A stretch of DNA of 64,000 nucleotides from Rhyacichthys aspro (GCA_036850595.1 CM072155.1:4263953-4327952), one strand, 5' to 3'; positions 36,101-47,895 are shown, counted from the stretch's first letter. Notes: generated from the sequence alone by a model not told the origin. Program-made: numbers and translations.

Positions 36101-39100
36101 GCTTTTTATGCCAGTGGCAGTTTACGCCCTTTTATCTCCAAAGTTGTTGAGAGCACACAGACAGAAATATAACGCGTGATCATGTATTTACAGCTACCAA
36201 ACTGAGGTTTAAGAATGAGTGAACTAACTTGAACTTAATCTAGGATATAGCTAGAATAACCTGTTTAGAAAAGGATCAAAGTTATTACAGAGGCCACTGA
36301 TGAGAAGGCGTTGGAACACATTGGAACACCTGAAAAATGTTCTAACATTTTTGAGAAAACCTAATGTTGCTACTTTCAAACAAGATTTAAAATGTATAAA
36401 GAAGATTTGTGAACAATATTAATGACATTATAAAACTACTGAACAACACTGTATGGGTATTACAGCTTTTTGTGTCCATAAAGTGTGCCATTTATTTTTG
36501 CATAAATAAACAAAACTAAGATCATTGTTCTGTTTACCACAACTGTCAATATTAAGCCTCTTTCACAGCTGCAGTCGTACCCAGCAAAGTTCCTGCATTT
36601 TCAGTACAGTTTAATGCGTGAAAGGAAGCAGAGCTGATTTCCCAGAATACTGTATCTGTTATGGCAATTTCCCAGATCAAAACCTAGTACCGTTGCAGGA
36701 AAATTGAAGGGAAGGCTTTGCAGAAATATTACCGACACATTCACAAATCATAAACCCAGATTAGCTTTGTTTTCAGTTTTACTTTGACACTCACTTGCTT
36801 TCATATTAATGCCCCCCATCAGGCCATGAGCCTCATCTGTTTCCGGCTTTTGTTGACAATTATTTGCGTACTTTCTATCCATGATTAGCTTCTGCAGCAA
36901 AAACTTTTTTCAGTCTTGTTTAGTGATCAAAAAATGCATCAGACTGAGATGCAGAGGACATTTCTCAAGTGATGATTTGATTTGTGTGACTTTCAGTGTA
37001 TTGACAAATAAATGTTGTGGCTGCTAATGTGACATTATTTTTTGTTAAACATAAACTGTATGTGTGCATTTTGGCAACATAAGAAAGGCAAACCACAATA
37101 CATTTTCAATGGCCAAAAAGGTATTAGCCACCAAAAAGGGTGAGTGACTATCCGTGTGCTGTCAGTGAGTGGGTATTTTAATCCATTTATACAAAGAATT
37201 TAGGCCACAAGCAAAACATAAATAAATGGAAAACACCACTGCATTTATTTTAGGAATGGGTGTGTATCTTTGATGATACAATTGACTAATGTGTCTAGGT
37301 GTCATACTAAATAATGGTTGCACTAGATTAAATTAAACCTGTCGGCGCTTGTACTCGGATAAACCTGAAGTTGCGACATTTTTGTGCCGCAGAATAAACA
37401 AAACCCCTCCCACTCACCTGAATGTTGAGGCTGAGCTTCTTGAGACGTTTGAGCAGAGCTTCTTTATTGCAGGGCACAAAGGCCTCTAAGTGAGAGTAGA
37501 CGCCTGAGCGCACCTCTGACGGCTGCTCCTGGACCTGTAGCTCGATACTGCACACATAAAGGCAGAAAATAAAGAGTTTACATTAATATCTGGCATATTT
37601 TATAGGAGCTCTATAACATGTAAATGTGTCCACTCACTCCAGCAAGATGTTGTTCATGTCCAGTGTGAAAAACTTCTTCCGGCCTTCTTGATCAAACTGC
37701 CTTGATGCCTGGTACAAAAAACATCATCTGTTTTCATCGCGTACACAGACAGGGCTTCTGCAACACTTTCTTTGCAAAATGACACTTATTCCTTATTTTT
37801 TCAGACCACATTTGACAATACGCTTAGTTATTTGACACCTAAGTAATATGTATTAGACTGTATAGGAACTGTGGTGCATTCTCTAACAGTAGTCTCTAGG
37901 GTAATAACTCTTCTATTAAGTAAGTGTTTCGACAAATGAAATTTTAATTTTGTGACCTTATCAACCAATTAGTTAAAACTCCACTTCCTGATTTTCATTT
38001 TGCCTTCACTGTCTCAGATTCCACCTGTAACTGACTGTAACTGATACCTGAGTCTGCAAGATTATAATATTTTTGAGTGAGTCGCCAATATATTCGAGTA
38101 CATTTTGATTCCTGTTTTTTGTAAATAGAGGCACAACACTGGACACATGCAAAATCTCCATTATGTCCCATCCATATGCAAACCTGAACATAACTAAATT
38201 CAAATTCCATCCCCCATAAAAGCAATATGTAAAATACATACCGCTCTTAGGTCCTCGATGCGTTTTGTGAGAGGTGCTGGGAGTCCACTGGGCAGCGGAG
38301 GAGGGTTCATCATGTTACCCTGCGACACTCTCCCCCCAGCTTTATGCCCCATCCCGAAGGAGCCGTTCTCCCCCTGCCCCGGACTGGCTGGGTGAGGAGA
38401 ATCTAACAACGAGAAGTCCAGGTCTCCCATCATGTCCTGCAGGATGTCGTTGTTGGCCGTCCCCAGCAGCGACATCACCACGGGGTCTGCTGTCAGGTCG
38501 GTCAGCTCGTTGTTGCTGGAGGTTTTGGGCTGGGCGTTGAGGAGCGAGCTGTTGGCCCCAGGTGCCACTTTGGGGTTGGCCCGCTGCAGACCACTGGCCA
38601 GGTTCTTCTTGCGCATCTCCTCCTTTTCCCTGCTGAAGCGCCGCAGCATGTTGGCCAAGTGTAGGGAGTCCTTCATCAGCTTCTTCCTCTTTTTCTTCTC
38701 GGGGCGATGAGAGTTCAGGGCCGACACACTGGCGTAACAGCAGACCAAAAAAACAAAACAACTGTCATTAATGGTCTCCGTACAATCTAAAGCACAGTTG
38801 AGATGAAATTCTAAAATGCTGCAAAAAGTGAAATAGGTGTGTTTACATTAACAGAAAGAAAGAAAGTCAATTTTGATTGATGTCACTTGACTATATACCT
38901 GCTCATTTTTCTGGCTCATGACTATTCAAGACAAGATGGCACTTTTAGACGTTTCTTATGCAAATTCTGGATGATCCTCGGAATTAATGTATTACTAATT
39001 AATGAAAAAAAATGTAAGTATGAAAAGTATGCAGCCTGCTCTGGTTTTAGCTCAGGTGGTAAGAATCATAAAATGTCAGTAGGACCACTATATGTGCTAG

Positions 39101-42100
39101 GAATACTAAGAATACCTAAAAATAAATTCATGTGGGAAAAAAAAGTGAGTATTACTGAGGCACCTGGGCCGCTTTTTCTTTTTACTGGATACATTTACTC
39201 AACCAAACTGAGGCTGAGCATGTTCACATAACAAAGAGGCATTATTTTATGTTATTCAGACTAAAATCACATGCTTTTTAAATAGCACATCTTTAGATCT
39301 TTAGACATGTTTTTCAAACGTGTAATCGTCAATGTGCAGGTAATGACTATCCTGCAGATACTGTATATTACTGTATGCTGGTTAATAAAATTTTATTGAT
39401 TATTATAAATGGCAGAACAATCAAAACAAGGCCTAATGTTGCATGAAAATGAAGAAGTATAAGTATATAGTAGTAAGTCTAAATGGTTTTGAGGATACTA
39501 CGAGGCCAACCACACAGGAAACACCAGTGTCTTTGTCAGTTTTGGAACGCCCACACAAATACAAAACTTTTTTTTTTTTTTTAAGTCACAGTAGCACAGA
39601 CAAAGTAGGAACAAAATATGATATGCCTGTTTGAAATAAAAATGTACAAGTCTGGGCACAATCGGAATGTTTTTGAGGCTAATGGTTAAAGGGAATTTAC
39701 AATTGTGACACCTGATACACGTTGGTGAAGTCTGGAACAAAGACAGAATATTAAACTGAATTTTTAATAGTGTCGGAAGTGAGAATTAAATGATTCATTC
39801 AGCACGGACTGTTCAGACACTTGAAAAGTAGTAGTCTTACCCTGACTTTGTTACTTTGTTCTTCCTGGGTTTCTTCTCCTCCAGGATTCCGCCATCTTGC
39901 TTCTTCCTGCGTTTTTTAATGACCCGTTCTTCACCATCTTTCATTTTCTGCACACAAGCAAAAAAGATCCTTAGTCTCAAAGGGTGAAAAAAAGTAGTTT
40001 AGACGTAGACATCTGGACATAATAATAATAATTTAAAAAGAGCAATGAGTAAAATTTCTTTTAGGTGTGTTTATATTCATCAGCATGTCACTGTAAGGCT
40101 GCCATAGCTTCAACTTTTTAACATGAATCTGACCTCGTTCTACTAGGTTTGGTCATATTCATTAAGGTGTCCCTGGAGGGCTACTGCTTCAGAAAGCAGA
40201 CATGTAATACAAAAGACGTAATGTCACCACTAAATGCCTCCCAAAAACTACTAAACTCCACCTTAAATATATCATCACAATTCCAAAAGCTTTCCTCAGT
40301 TCTAAACTCCATTATGCAGTTTCCCATAGTGTTTTTGTTCACGACACGTTCACACAAGTGCTATAAATCAGAAACTTACCTTAAAGTGATTATCTGCTGT
40401 ACTGGTGTCCTCCCCCTCTGAGTCTGAGGCAGGTCTGAACTGTAGCGTTCCTGTGTTGATGTAGAAGCCTCCATGTTTAGTTGTCAGAGAGGCCGGCACC
40501 AGCTCATCATACTGACAAGGAGACCAAAAAACACTGTCAGTTACAGCCACAGGCAACTGACCTATCACTAAGTCCCATCCAGACAATCATTCAGTTCAGT
40601 ACGTAACTCACAATGGGATCTGTCACAACTAAAGCCGTATGCCAGACAGCATTTAAGGGACAAAATCTGAGGAATCTGTAGCTAACTGTGAGACAGATAG
40701 TGACTGTCATAAACCTAATGGGGTTGAGTGTCTAGCCTGTATAAGCTTGGGCTGTATAAGAGATTGCCTGTAGCACAGTTATGAAACTGTCTAGTGCTCT
40801 CCAGATTCACCCCCAATGTCTTTTTAATGATGTGAGCACAAAAGTAAACATAGTTGTAATACACTTTGTAATATGCGTTTGACTGAATCTTAGTCCGTCA
40901 TTGATACAAGCCCCGTCAAAGTAAATAAAAGTGATGATCTGACATGTTTTACAAGTGTGTGCATGTTTTAGTTTTTTGGGAAACTTTTGTGATAAGACTC
41001 CCTTTTAGTCGTGCTAATGAGTGAACTCCTTTTCTTTCTCGTCTCGCACCGGGTCTAGCTCTTGTTATCATCTTGTTTGTTCCTGTCTGACAGAGTGAAA
41101 TCTGCTCTGGCAAAACATGCTCTTTTTGTTCCCGTTGGAGGCACACCTTGTATCAAAAATCTGTTTAATCTTTAGTTCAGGCTGCTAAACTATGTCTCTG
41201 GTGAGTCTACTAATAATTAGCTACATAGTGATATCACTTTGACATGATTTGATAGTTGCTATGTGGAAGATAATTTCACTTTTGTTTTGTTGTTTGTTGT
41301 TGATAAATCCAAGCACAATAAATTCACAACTATTAATGTTTTTCTTTGAAGTTCTAGGCTCAAATTGTCTGAGTGCATCAAGTAGCTGCCAGGAATGTGA
41401 TTGCCTGGTGACAAATAACAAAAAGCAACTATTTAAATTATAACTTAATAAATAAACATGTTTGACAGAAGGACATGATGAAAAGACTCTTGTTAACAAT
41501 GGAAATTTCTCATCTTATTAAACCAAAAATTCATAAAAAACTCAAAGTAAAGATGGGCTGAGATTCATTTGCTCTTTTTAACTCACAGCTTCCGAATTGT
41601 CTATAAATGGGTCGGTCTCATCGTAGCCATAACCAATATCGATCAGATCCTGCATCCGGTCCCTTTTCTTCTTTTTGGTTGAGCCGCCCTGAGCAGAGAA
41701 GACAATCAGCAAAGCAATAAGCGTTAGTAAGAATAAGAATAACATGAAATTTAAAGTGTAAAAGTAATCTGACTTACATATTTGCTCTCAAATTTCCTTG
41801 CCAGCAATTCCACCTCACGTCTTTCCCTCTCGTCGTCAGCAAAGGGGTCACTGGGGTCGAGCGGAGGAGCCAGTCCTTTGGGTACTACAGAAGCTGTGGG
41901 CTTTTCCTACAGACAGCAAAATACATGATTCATTTTTCATTCTGCCTTCTTAATGGAGATTTTCAGCAGCAGAATTTACAAAATTGTGCAAAACTTTCAT
42001 GATTCTCAAAGAAAAGAATCCCCTTTGTGTCTTGTGCAAATGAGAATAAGGAGCAGACTGAGCTCTCATTCACTAAGCTCTCTTCTTTGCTTTTAACAGC

Positions 42101-43259
42101 ATGTGGAGGATGGTCCATGTTGTTACACAAACTCCTCATCTACAGTCAACAAACTTTTCTTGAGTCGGCCCGTCTCCTGTCCAAATTTTTTTTGGCTAAC
42201 CTTGAGAGATATCTGCATAATAAATAAATCACCAGGGTTTAGAGTTTAGTGAAGTTCAGAATATTTGTGTTTAAAGTGTGGCATAAAGTATTCTTTCACA
42301 CCCAAATGATGCCCACTGTAATAAAACTAAAATTTAGTCATTCAATTAAGTGCATCATTAGGCATTTACTTACAGCTTTATAGGAAATTAAACAAGGGTG
42401 TTTACGTAGACCACTATTGTCCTACACATTAGATAGTTGATAGAATTACAAAGAGGAAGGATCTCGTTGTTCTCATTGCCAAATAAACTGCTAAACCTCT
42501 TACACGCTTGAAATTTTAATAATTCTATTTTGAAAAAACCTATTGTGGGTCACACCATAGCGTTTATGTCATTGAGTGCATATTATACATTAAAAAACCC
42601 TAAAAGTTTTCTAATAACATTTCTCCTCTTAAGTCCATATGGTCCAGTTCAGCCTTTTCCACTTCTCTGTGACAAAAAGCGCATACCATTTCCTGTTTAG
42701 CTCCACGGATTAAAAGGGAAATGTAAACTTTAGTCAATGCGCATCTCTTTGGACTTGGTGGTAGCCTATTTAGTTTGACACATCTAGAATAGCTATCATG
42801 ACTCCGTTTATAGTTATGGTATTAGTTTTATACAGGGCTTCATTATTCTCTTATCGCAGTATCCGTCTGTCAGCCCCCAGTGGTGTACTGCCAGGTTAGC
42901 CCCCCTGCCCATATCATGGTGCTGTCTTTGGGACTAACCTGAGGCAGAGTGTTGTTGGCCAGCTCGCTGTAGTTGAACTCCGCGGAGCCCCGTTCACTGG
43001 GCTCGCTCAGAGACAGGCTGAGGCGGACGGTGGGCTTGCTCTCGCCGGTCTCGCCGCCTTTATCAGTGTTCCCAAACGGATCCGCACCACCTCCTGACCC
43101 TTTGCCCGCGGTACTTCCACCTCCGTCTTTCCCAAAAGTGATGTCCGCGGCGTCATCTTCGCGGCGGCGCTTCTTACCGGGCTCCGGGGTCAGAGTTGGC
43201 GGCGGCGCGGTGTTGAAGGATGAGAGGGTGACAAAGGGCACTTTCCTCGGCTCTGCCAT
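27181..43259 (-). CDS. ubn2: UBN2 (ubinuclein), HIRA-complex subunit
   Basis: Coding exons in transcript order: 43259-42939, 41906-41778, 41688-41587, 40511-40380, 39947-39841, 38728-38242, 37708-37638, 37547-37418, 35949-35843, 34846-34736, 34658-34515, 34437-34387, 34213-34171, 33599-32427, 30998-30791, 29032-28964, 27224-27181. They total 3429 nt, 1142 codons plus stop (human UBN2 about 1347). The Hpc2-related domain near residues 160-215 contains DLIDIGYGYDETDPFIDNSE and GGFYINTGTLQFR. The ubinuclein middle domain spans about residues 405-630 (KRIEDLRA, KKFFTLDMNNILLDIELQ, GVYSHLEAFVPCNKE, VKPLWPKGWMQARMLFKES). A 391-codon exon encodes a Ser/Pro/Thr-rich linker, and a conserved C-terminus follows (LPLGYGMLGGLVPVSLPF, VALPPHLQLAFSDV, VKRKTL). 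The start MAEPRKVPFVTLS and the C-terminus favour UBN2 over UBN1. The HRD binds HIRA; the complex deposits histone H3.3 in the nucleus. Confidence 0.92.
28180..28345 (+). repeat. Copy 1 of a diverged dispersed repeat
   Basis: tctaaacttcagtttggtg…ttagtattttgtgg…aaggcaggagaggtccttagcctgc…tgagacatgg aligns with 35462-35620 in the same orientation with many substitutions. A shared old mobile element is the likely origin; the family is not known to me. Confidence 0.45.
28541..28640 (-). mobile_element. Dispersed repeat copy related to the element at 11.1 kb
   Basis: attaccgttgccatggtg and ctcttttcttggctcc match the reverse complement of 11132-11180 at about 40 of 43 positions. A gactcagagttt block follows, as expected for the same Harbinger-like family. 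It lies in the UBN2 intron between the last two coding exons. Confidence 0.5.
29941..30620 (+). mobile_element. Decayed LINE reverse-transcriptase 3' fragment
   Basis: Translation on the plus strand gives GVPQGSVL at 29953-29976, the conserved RT motif of non-LTR retrotransposons. Further on, in shifted frames, come a NLGVLFDFHLSF-like segment, a degraded TGLLQCTTHW (compare LDYCNAL), a FYYILLKHF stretch, and PLRSEEEASLVIPRTQ, all in the order found in L2/CR1/Rex-type LINE ORF2 C-termini. Stops and frameshifts are frequent, so it is dead. It lies antisense in a UBN2 intron. The clade is not resolved. Confidence 0.7.
35462..35620 (+). repeat. Copy 2 of a diverged dispersed repeat
   Basis: tctaaacttcgatttaatg…ttagtattttccgg…aagcaggaaaggttactatgctgc…tgagacaagg corresponds to the copy at 28180-28345. 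It lies in the UBN2 intron between coding exons 35843-35949 and 34736-34846. Confidence 0.45.
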
Positions 43260-43700
43260 TTGACGCTCTCTGTCCCAACTGTAGGCCACAAAACAGGCAG
43301 CGCCACGCTCCTCTGAAAGCTAACCCAGAGGTGGTCCGAGTAGAACTAGCTCGTTGCTCTGCTAGCTAGCTTCCCCGGAATGAGTGCTGCATGCAACACA
43401 ATGACTTTTCTCTCTTCGAAGCCCGTTTTAATCCATATAGTTTTAATCCTGGCGTTGTCCCTGCCGCCTACGAGGGACTTAAACAGTAAGAAATAGCAGT
43501 TTGAAGTGTTTCCATGAAATTGGTGGTTAGCTACCGCAAGGAGAATTGTGTAGTAGCCATCTTGATCATTATTATCATTATTCAGTGGCTGGGCGTGCAT
43601 ATGAAAAGAAAGCGGAAGCCAGGGAGGAAAAGGAACAGGGTTTGTCCAATGGCGGCGCTGGAACACGCCCACCTGACCCACACGCGCGAATGTAGTGGTC
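43260..43700 (-). promoter_or_regulatory. ubn2: UBN2 5' UTR and promoter region
   Basis: CpG-containing DNA upstream of the UBN2 start. On the minus strand a YY1-like AAGATGGC lies at about 43556-43563, and an inverted CCAAT box next to a GGCGGCG run lies at 43645-43656. An in-frame upstream ATG exists at 43289, but the ATG at 43259 matches the family start and is preferred. Confidence 0.5.
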
Positions 43701-44184
43701 ACAGGATTGTTCTGCTCAGGCGGGAGGTCTGCGCTTCACACGCTGACCTCGCTTTGACGAAATCTGTGTTTTAGTCTGTTTCTATAACCAGTCCATTTTG
43801 AAATTTAGGAGGCTCCAAAATACCTGCACCGCCACCATCAACACTTCCAGCACGAGGTGGACACAGGCAATATCTAAGTAAAACACGTACTGGGAAGTGA
43901 CTTTATCTCATTAGATAACACGTACACCACGTGCCACTCCCGTCTGCCCTGTAGCATTTCTTACTAAAACATAACTTATAACCACAATTAAGTGACAGTA
44001 GCAGTTAATTCCAAATCCTAAAATGCATGTCACCAACCCTGTAATAGTTAATCAAATAGTTTTAATATTCCATTTGCATTGAAGCCTTAGGAATTACTTT
44101 TAACTAATCTAGAGCTTTAAAACTGACATTGAGATATTTACAGCCTTAAATAAAACAGAACCAAGTCAGCGTGTAAAAAACACT
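43701..44184. other. Intergenic DNA between UBN2 and the RPSA 3' end
   Basis: No coding similarity, RNA gene or repeat was recognised in this stretch. Confidence 0.5.
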
Positions 44185-44190
44185 TTTATT
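44185..44190 (-). terminator. rpsa: RPSA poly(A) signal
   Basis: AATAAA on the minus strand about 16 bp after the RPSA stop, giving a very short 3' UTR, usual for ribosomal-protein genes. Confidence 0.85.
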
Positions 44191-44205
44191 GTTGTCATTG
44201 TCAAT

Positions 44206-45900
44206 TTAAGACCAGTCAGAAGTGGCGCCACCCCACTCAGATGCCTGAGCTGTGGGGGCAGTGGACCAGTCCTCTGTGGCAGGCTGAGTGCTCCAGTCCT
44301 CTGCAAAAAGGGGAAAAAAAGAACTTAGTACCAAACTGAGATCATGCTGAATACTAAACTTAAAAGCTGAAGACAGCAACTCACCAGAAAAGACTTCACC
44401 GGTCTTGACAGGGGCAGCAGCTGAAAGAAATAAAAATCTATTTAATTGAGGCCCATAGACAAGACAATACTGAAAAGAACTTGATCTTACCTGCAGGGAA
44501 CTGCTGGATGGGCACAGATGGCACAGCAACACCCTCAGACCAGTCAGCCACTTCAGGCTGGGCAAACTCAGCAGCAGGAGCGCTCCATTCACCCTGGAAC
44601 TCCTCCTTACCAACGGCCTTCTCAGCTGCAGCCTGCTCCTCTTTCTCAATCTGCAGAGGTGTGTTACACAGGGTTAAGTGACCTGGGACAATTCTCACCA
44701 TAGTTTACTGCATCTTTCTGTGCACATTTACCTCTTCAGGATCCCTGTAGAAGTACAGATCAGGCATGACCTCCCATGGGTGCTCCCTGGAGATGGTTCC
44801 CCTCATCCTCAGAACCTCCCTGGCCAACATCCACCACATCAGACCCACAGAGTGATGACCCTGTGACCAAGAGGACACTCAGTGAAAGGGGAACGATTTG
44901 ATATCTATATTTTAATTATAGAGATGCTGTTGCTGGAACCAGTAACCTTTCCTTTGGTGTATTTCAAAGAAAGGCGGATACAAAAGGCCAAGCATGTTTA
45001 TAGCACACATCCTACACCCCGCACCGCACAGACAGGACAGCGCCGGGCTCTAACGGTGTGCAAAATCATTTCAGATTGTTAATTTTTAATTCTCACCTTG
45101 TTGTTGCAGGGGATGGCAATGTCCACGTATCTGAGCGGGGAGTCAGTGTTGCATAGGGCAATGGTGGGGATGTTCACGTAGGAAGCCTCAGTGAGGGGCT
45201 GGTGGTCGGCACGAGGATCTGTCACAATCAGCAGGCGGGGCTCCCTGAAGGCAGCCTGGATCTGATTGGTGAATGTTCCTGGAGTGAAACGACCATGGAA
45301 GGTGGTAGCTCCGGTGGCAGAGGCGAACTTCAGCACTGCTCTCTATATAACGACACATTTACAGACGTCATTTACTCTGTTTATCATAGGTTCGGTAAAA
45401 GGTGATGTGGCTCGGGTCACTATCTAACCCCAGTCATAGGACAGCAGCCCTCATGGTGTCAGCGAAAACCCAGCCTGCTTGCTTTAGCACACTTCCGACA
45501 CCAGAACACCGACGTCGATGCCCGGCTTTAACAGAGTGCATACAAAACTACATCTGTGTGGAGTTTTACCTGACCAGTGTTCCTGGAGGAGATGACACAC
45601 ACATCAGCTGGGTTCTCAATGGCAACAATAGCCCTGGCAGCCAGCAGCAGCTTCTCCCAGGTCTTCTTCAGGTTAATGATGTACACACCTGCAACACCAA
45701 GTCAACATTGATCGAACTCCCAAGTTCTTTTGACAACTAATACCCCAGTTATTTTTTCCCCACTCACCGTCACTTTTTCTCTTATAGACATACTGCTCCA
45801 TCTGGAAGTCCAGGTTGGTGCCTCCCAGATGGGTTCCTGCAGCCAGGAACTTCAGCACATCTTCCTCCTTCATTTGAAGGACATCCAGACCTCCGGACAT
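44206..45900 (-). CDS. rpsa: RPSA, 40S ribosomal protein uS2 / 67-kDa laminin receptor
   Basis: Coding exons in transcript order: 45900-45768, 45688-45570, 45342-45097, 44860-44732, 44650-44491, 44420-44385, 44300-44206. They total 918 nt, 305 codons plus stop (human 295). The start MSGGLDVLQMKEEDVLKFL, the uS2 fold with GRFTPGTFTNQIQAAFREPR and TDPRADHQPL, the so-called peptide G region IPCNNKGHHSVGLMWWMLAR, and an acidic C-terminus with EDWS repeats ending TSDWS are all clear. RPSA is needed for 18S rRNA processing and sits on the 40S head; it is also described as a cell-surface laminin receptor. The coding exons are preceded by a leader exon with a TOP-like start, and two H/ACA snoRNAs lie in its introns. 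The extra length relative to human is the 36-nt sixth exon. Confidence 0.97.
44385..44420 (-). other. rpsa: RPSA 36-nt symmetric cassette exon (12 codons)
   Basis: Good acceptor (…tatttctttcag) and donor (gtgagttg). It encodes AAPVKTGEVFS plus shared edge codons. Both flanking introns are phase 1, so skipping gives QQFPAEDWS, matching the human arrangement QQFPTEDWS, and inclusion inserts 12 residues before the EDWS repeats. From memory, zebrafish Rpsa also has an insert here. Confidence 0.75.
44925..45061 (-). ncRNA. H/ACA box snoRNA in RPSA intron 4 (SNORA62/SNORA6-type position)
   Basis: Read on the minus strand, the 5' hairpin is closed by GCACAC/GTGTGC and followed by a weak H box (ataaac). 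The 3' hairpin has a terminal stem CCTTTCTTTG/CAAAGGAAAGG with one bulge and a closing stem GCTTGG/CCAGC. ACA then lies exactly 3 nt from the proposed 3' end (aACAgca). Length is about 137 nt. Human RPSA hosts SNORA6 and SNORA62, but which one this is cannot be told here. Confidence 0.65.
45403..45539 (-). ncRNA. H/ACA box snoRNA in RPSA intron 3 (SNORA6/SNORA62-type position)
   Basis: On the minus strand, the 5' hairpin is closed by GCAC/GTGC and has a 9-bp inner stem from cgacgtcgg to ctggtgtcg with a TGTT loop. It is followed by a canonical H box AAAGCA (45480-45485). The 3' hairpin is closed by GGCTGGGT/ACCCGAGCC, and ACA lies 3 nt from the 3' end (ACAtca). The segment is visibly GC-richer than the rest of the intron. 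Two hairpin-hinge-hairpin-tail motifs in the host gene known to carry two such RNAs make this a firm call. Confidence 0.75.
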
Positions 45901-46632
45901 CGTGACCGCTTTCCCTGAGCAACGAGTAATTGGGAGAGCTGCAAGAGGAAGATAAGTTCAGATATTATATTTAACATTTTAAGTACTGTCGTACTAATTA
46001 TAGGCAAGACGTCATAATAAGCACTGAACATAGGCATGCAGTGTTTTGTCAAGATTTGCCAGCCAACTTTACAATAGCACAAACATAAAGCGGCTAATTA
46101 ACATCTTCCGTAAGGGTTACAAACGGTACAAAAACCTGGATTTTAAGGTCTTAATTTTAAGCTAACTGTATAAATAAAACGTATCCTCAATTGTCATTAA
46201 ATAAAACTTAGGTTTGCCCAGCTATCCATCAATTTCAATTACAGGACACCCATCATAAAGCGTAAATATCGAGACATAATGGAGATGCTACTACCAGTAC
46301 AGCATTTTATTTTCGCAAGGCAAACTCACCGACAATTAATTTTAAAACACCATAATGTTTTAAGCGTGTAGTTGTTAGCCTTTGTGGTGCCAATTCAACT
46401 GATAAACGTATTGAGCGTTTCCTTCAGCGCGAGAATCACTAGCATGTCCGCGTGCCACAAGTTAGCACATTAGCTTTAGCAATATGCATTTTAACACATT
46501 CTGGGTTGAAATTGAGATATGAAACGGTGGTGATCAGCTTTGTTGTATGTTTAAGCACTTGTCCGCACATATGTGACTTTAACTAGCTTTCATAAAAAAG
46601 GTTTCTGGGAGATAATGGCCTTTAAAACTCAC

Positions 46633-46678
46633 CACGAAACAACGCCGTATGGAAATCTGACCACACGGTGAAAAAGAG
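46633..46678 (-). promoter_or_regulatory. rpsa: RPSA leader exon with 5' TOP-like start
   Basis: On the minus strand, a pyrimidine tract ctctttttc begins at about 46678, as expected for a terminal-oligopyrimidine mRNA under mTOR/LARP1 control. The exon ends at a good donor (gtgagttt, exon end 46633) and would splice to the acceptor before 45938, just upstream of the start codon. The start site is inferred from the tract. Confidence 0.6.
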
Positions 46679-46699
46679 GGCGCTGGGAGGAAATGACGT

Positions 46700-47880
46700 A
46701 AGATTTATACTCCGATTCTGAGGCTGTGATTGGTCAGTGTGTTTAACGCAGGAAGTGTAGTGGTACAGTTTCTTCTCTAGATGGCGCTTCAGCCTTATCT
46801 GCACAGTATGAGACTGGGTAGCCAGGGGTTGGCGGCAGAGTGGGTCGGATGAGTATCCCATATTAAGACAAAGAAGATGGAAAGACCATATTAAGGAAAA
46901 GCTGAGACGCTGACTTCTCGGTGAAAGACTTGCCTGTGTTGCAATAATATTTACCAAAGATAAAGAGTTCAGAACATTGTCATTGCAATGTGTACCTAAA
47001 GTCAGGGCAAACTTGTTGTGAAATAATAAGAAAAATGTGTTTTAATATGAGTAATGTGTTATGCACCTATTGTAAGAGTTTTTAAATCTCTTACATGTAT
47101 ATCATTGGTATTGACATGCTGATTTAGAAGTGTGTGAATAACTGACAAAAGCATTGGGCAATAACGTGTTTGGAGTTGTTTTCTGGGAAATGAGACCAAA
47201 AAAGTAGACATTAAATACATGAGTAAAAAAGGGCAGCCCTGTGGTGATTTGTAGATGTGTGATAATTAATTCAACGGTGACCAAAATTATGTGTGTAAAA
47301 CTTAAACACACAGACTAATAATCTTTAAACTAAGTGCAAAGCTTTGATGTTACAAATAATACTTGACATATAAAACAACCATCTATAAACATATGTAATC
47401 ACCCATCTGCTGGAACCCCTTTGCCACTTGGGGCAACTGCTTAGTAGGTCCACCCATACTTTAACACTTATTCTTGTAGGCCCTACATCCATAGGAAGTT
47501 ACTTTATAAAAACTTTGCCAATCCTAATCTTCTCCACATGCTTATCTCCGTCTCACAGAGTTGAGATAAGTCTTTCTGCTTTTCTGCAGTCAGACTGTTG
47601 TAATGTGCTGAGCAATACGTCTTATCTTTCCTCTTTTCGATGAACCAGAAAACTATCCACCATCAACTATCAACTGTTTAACCCCAAGAATTGTGTCATA
47701 ATGAGTTACACCAGCCCCAGTCACTCCTTCAGTGTGTGACCATCAGACAACATGACCAAATAACAACACAGCCTGCCCTGAGAGATCATACAGAGATGAT
47801 AACCTGTGACTCTTAGTTCAATCATTTACATCAACAAACAAAAATGAGAATGAGCACAAAATATACTCAAAGTTATGTTA
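46700..47880. other. Intergenic DNA between RPSA and the SLC25A38 3' end
   Basis: Nothing coding was recognised. A stretch near 47.55-47.64 kb translates to a segment loosely like a LINE reverse-transcriptase C-terminus, but it is too short and degraded to call. Confidence 0.4.
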
Positions 47881-47889
47881 AACAAATTC

Positions 47890-47895
47890 TTTAAT
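47890..47895 (-). terminator. slc25a38: SLC25A38 probable poly(A) signal
   Basis: ATTAAA on the minus strand, which would give a 3' UTR of about 0.8 kb. Other signals within the AT-rich stretch are possible. Confidence 0.4.

Noticed and set aside
47428..47660. LINE reverse-transcriptase remnant
   Set aside because: One weak segment resembling …AFLQSDCCNVL was seen without neighbouring motifs; insufficient.
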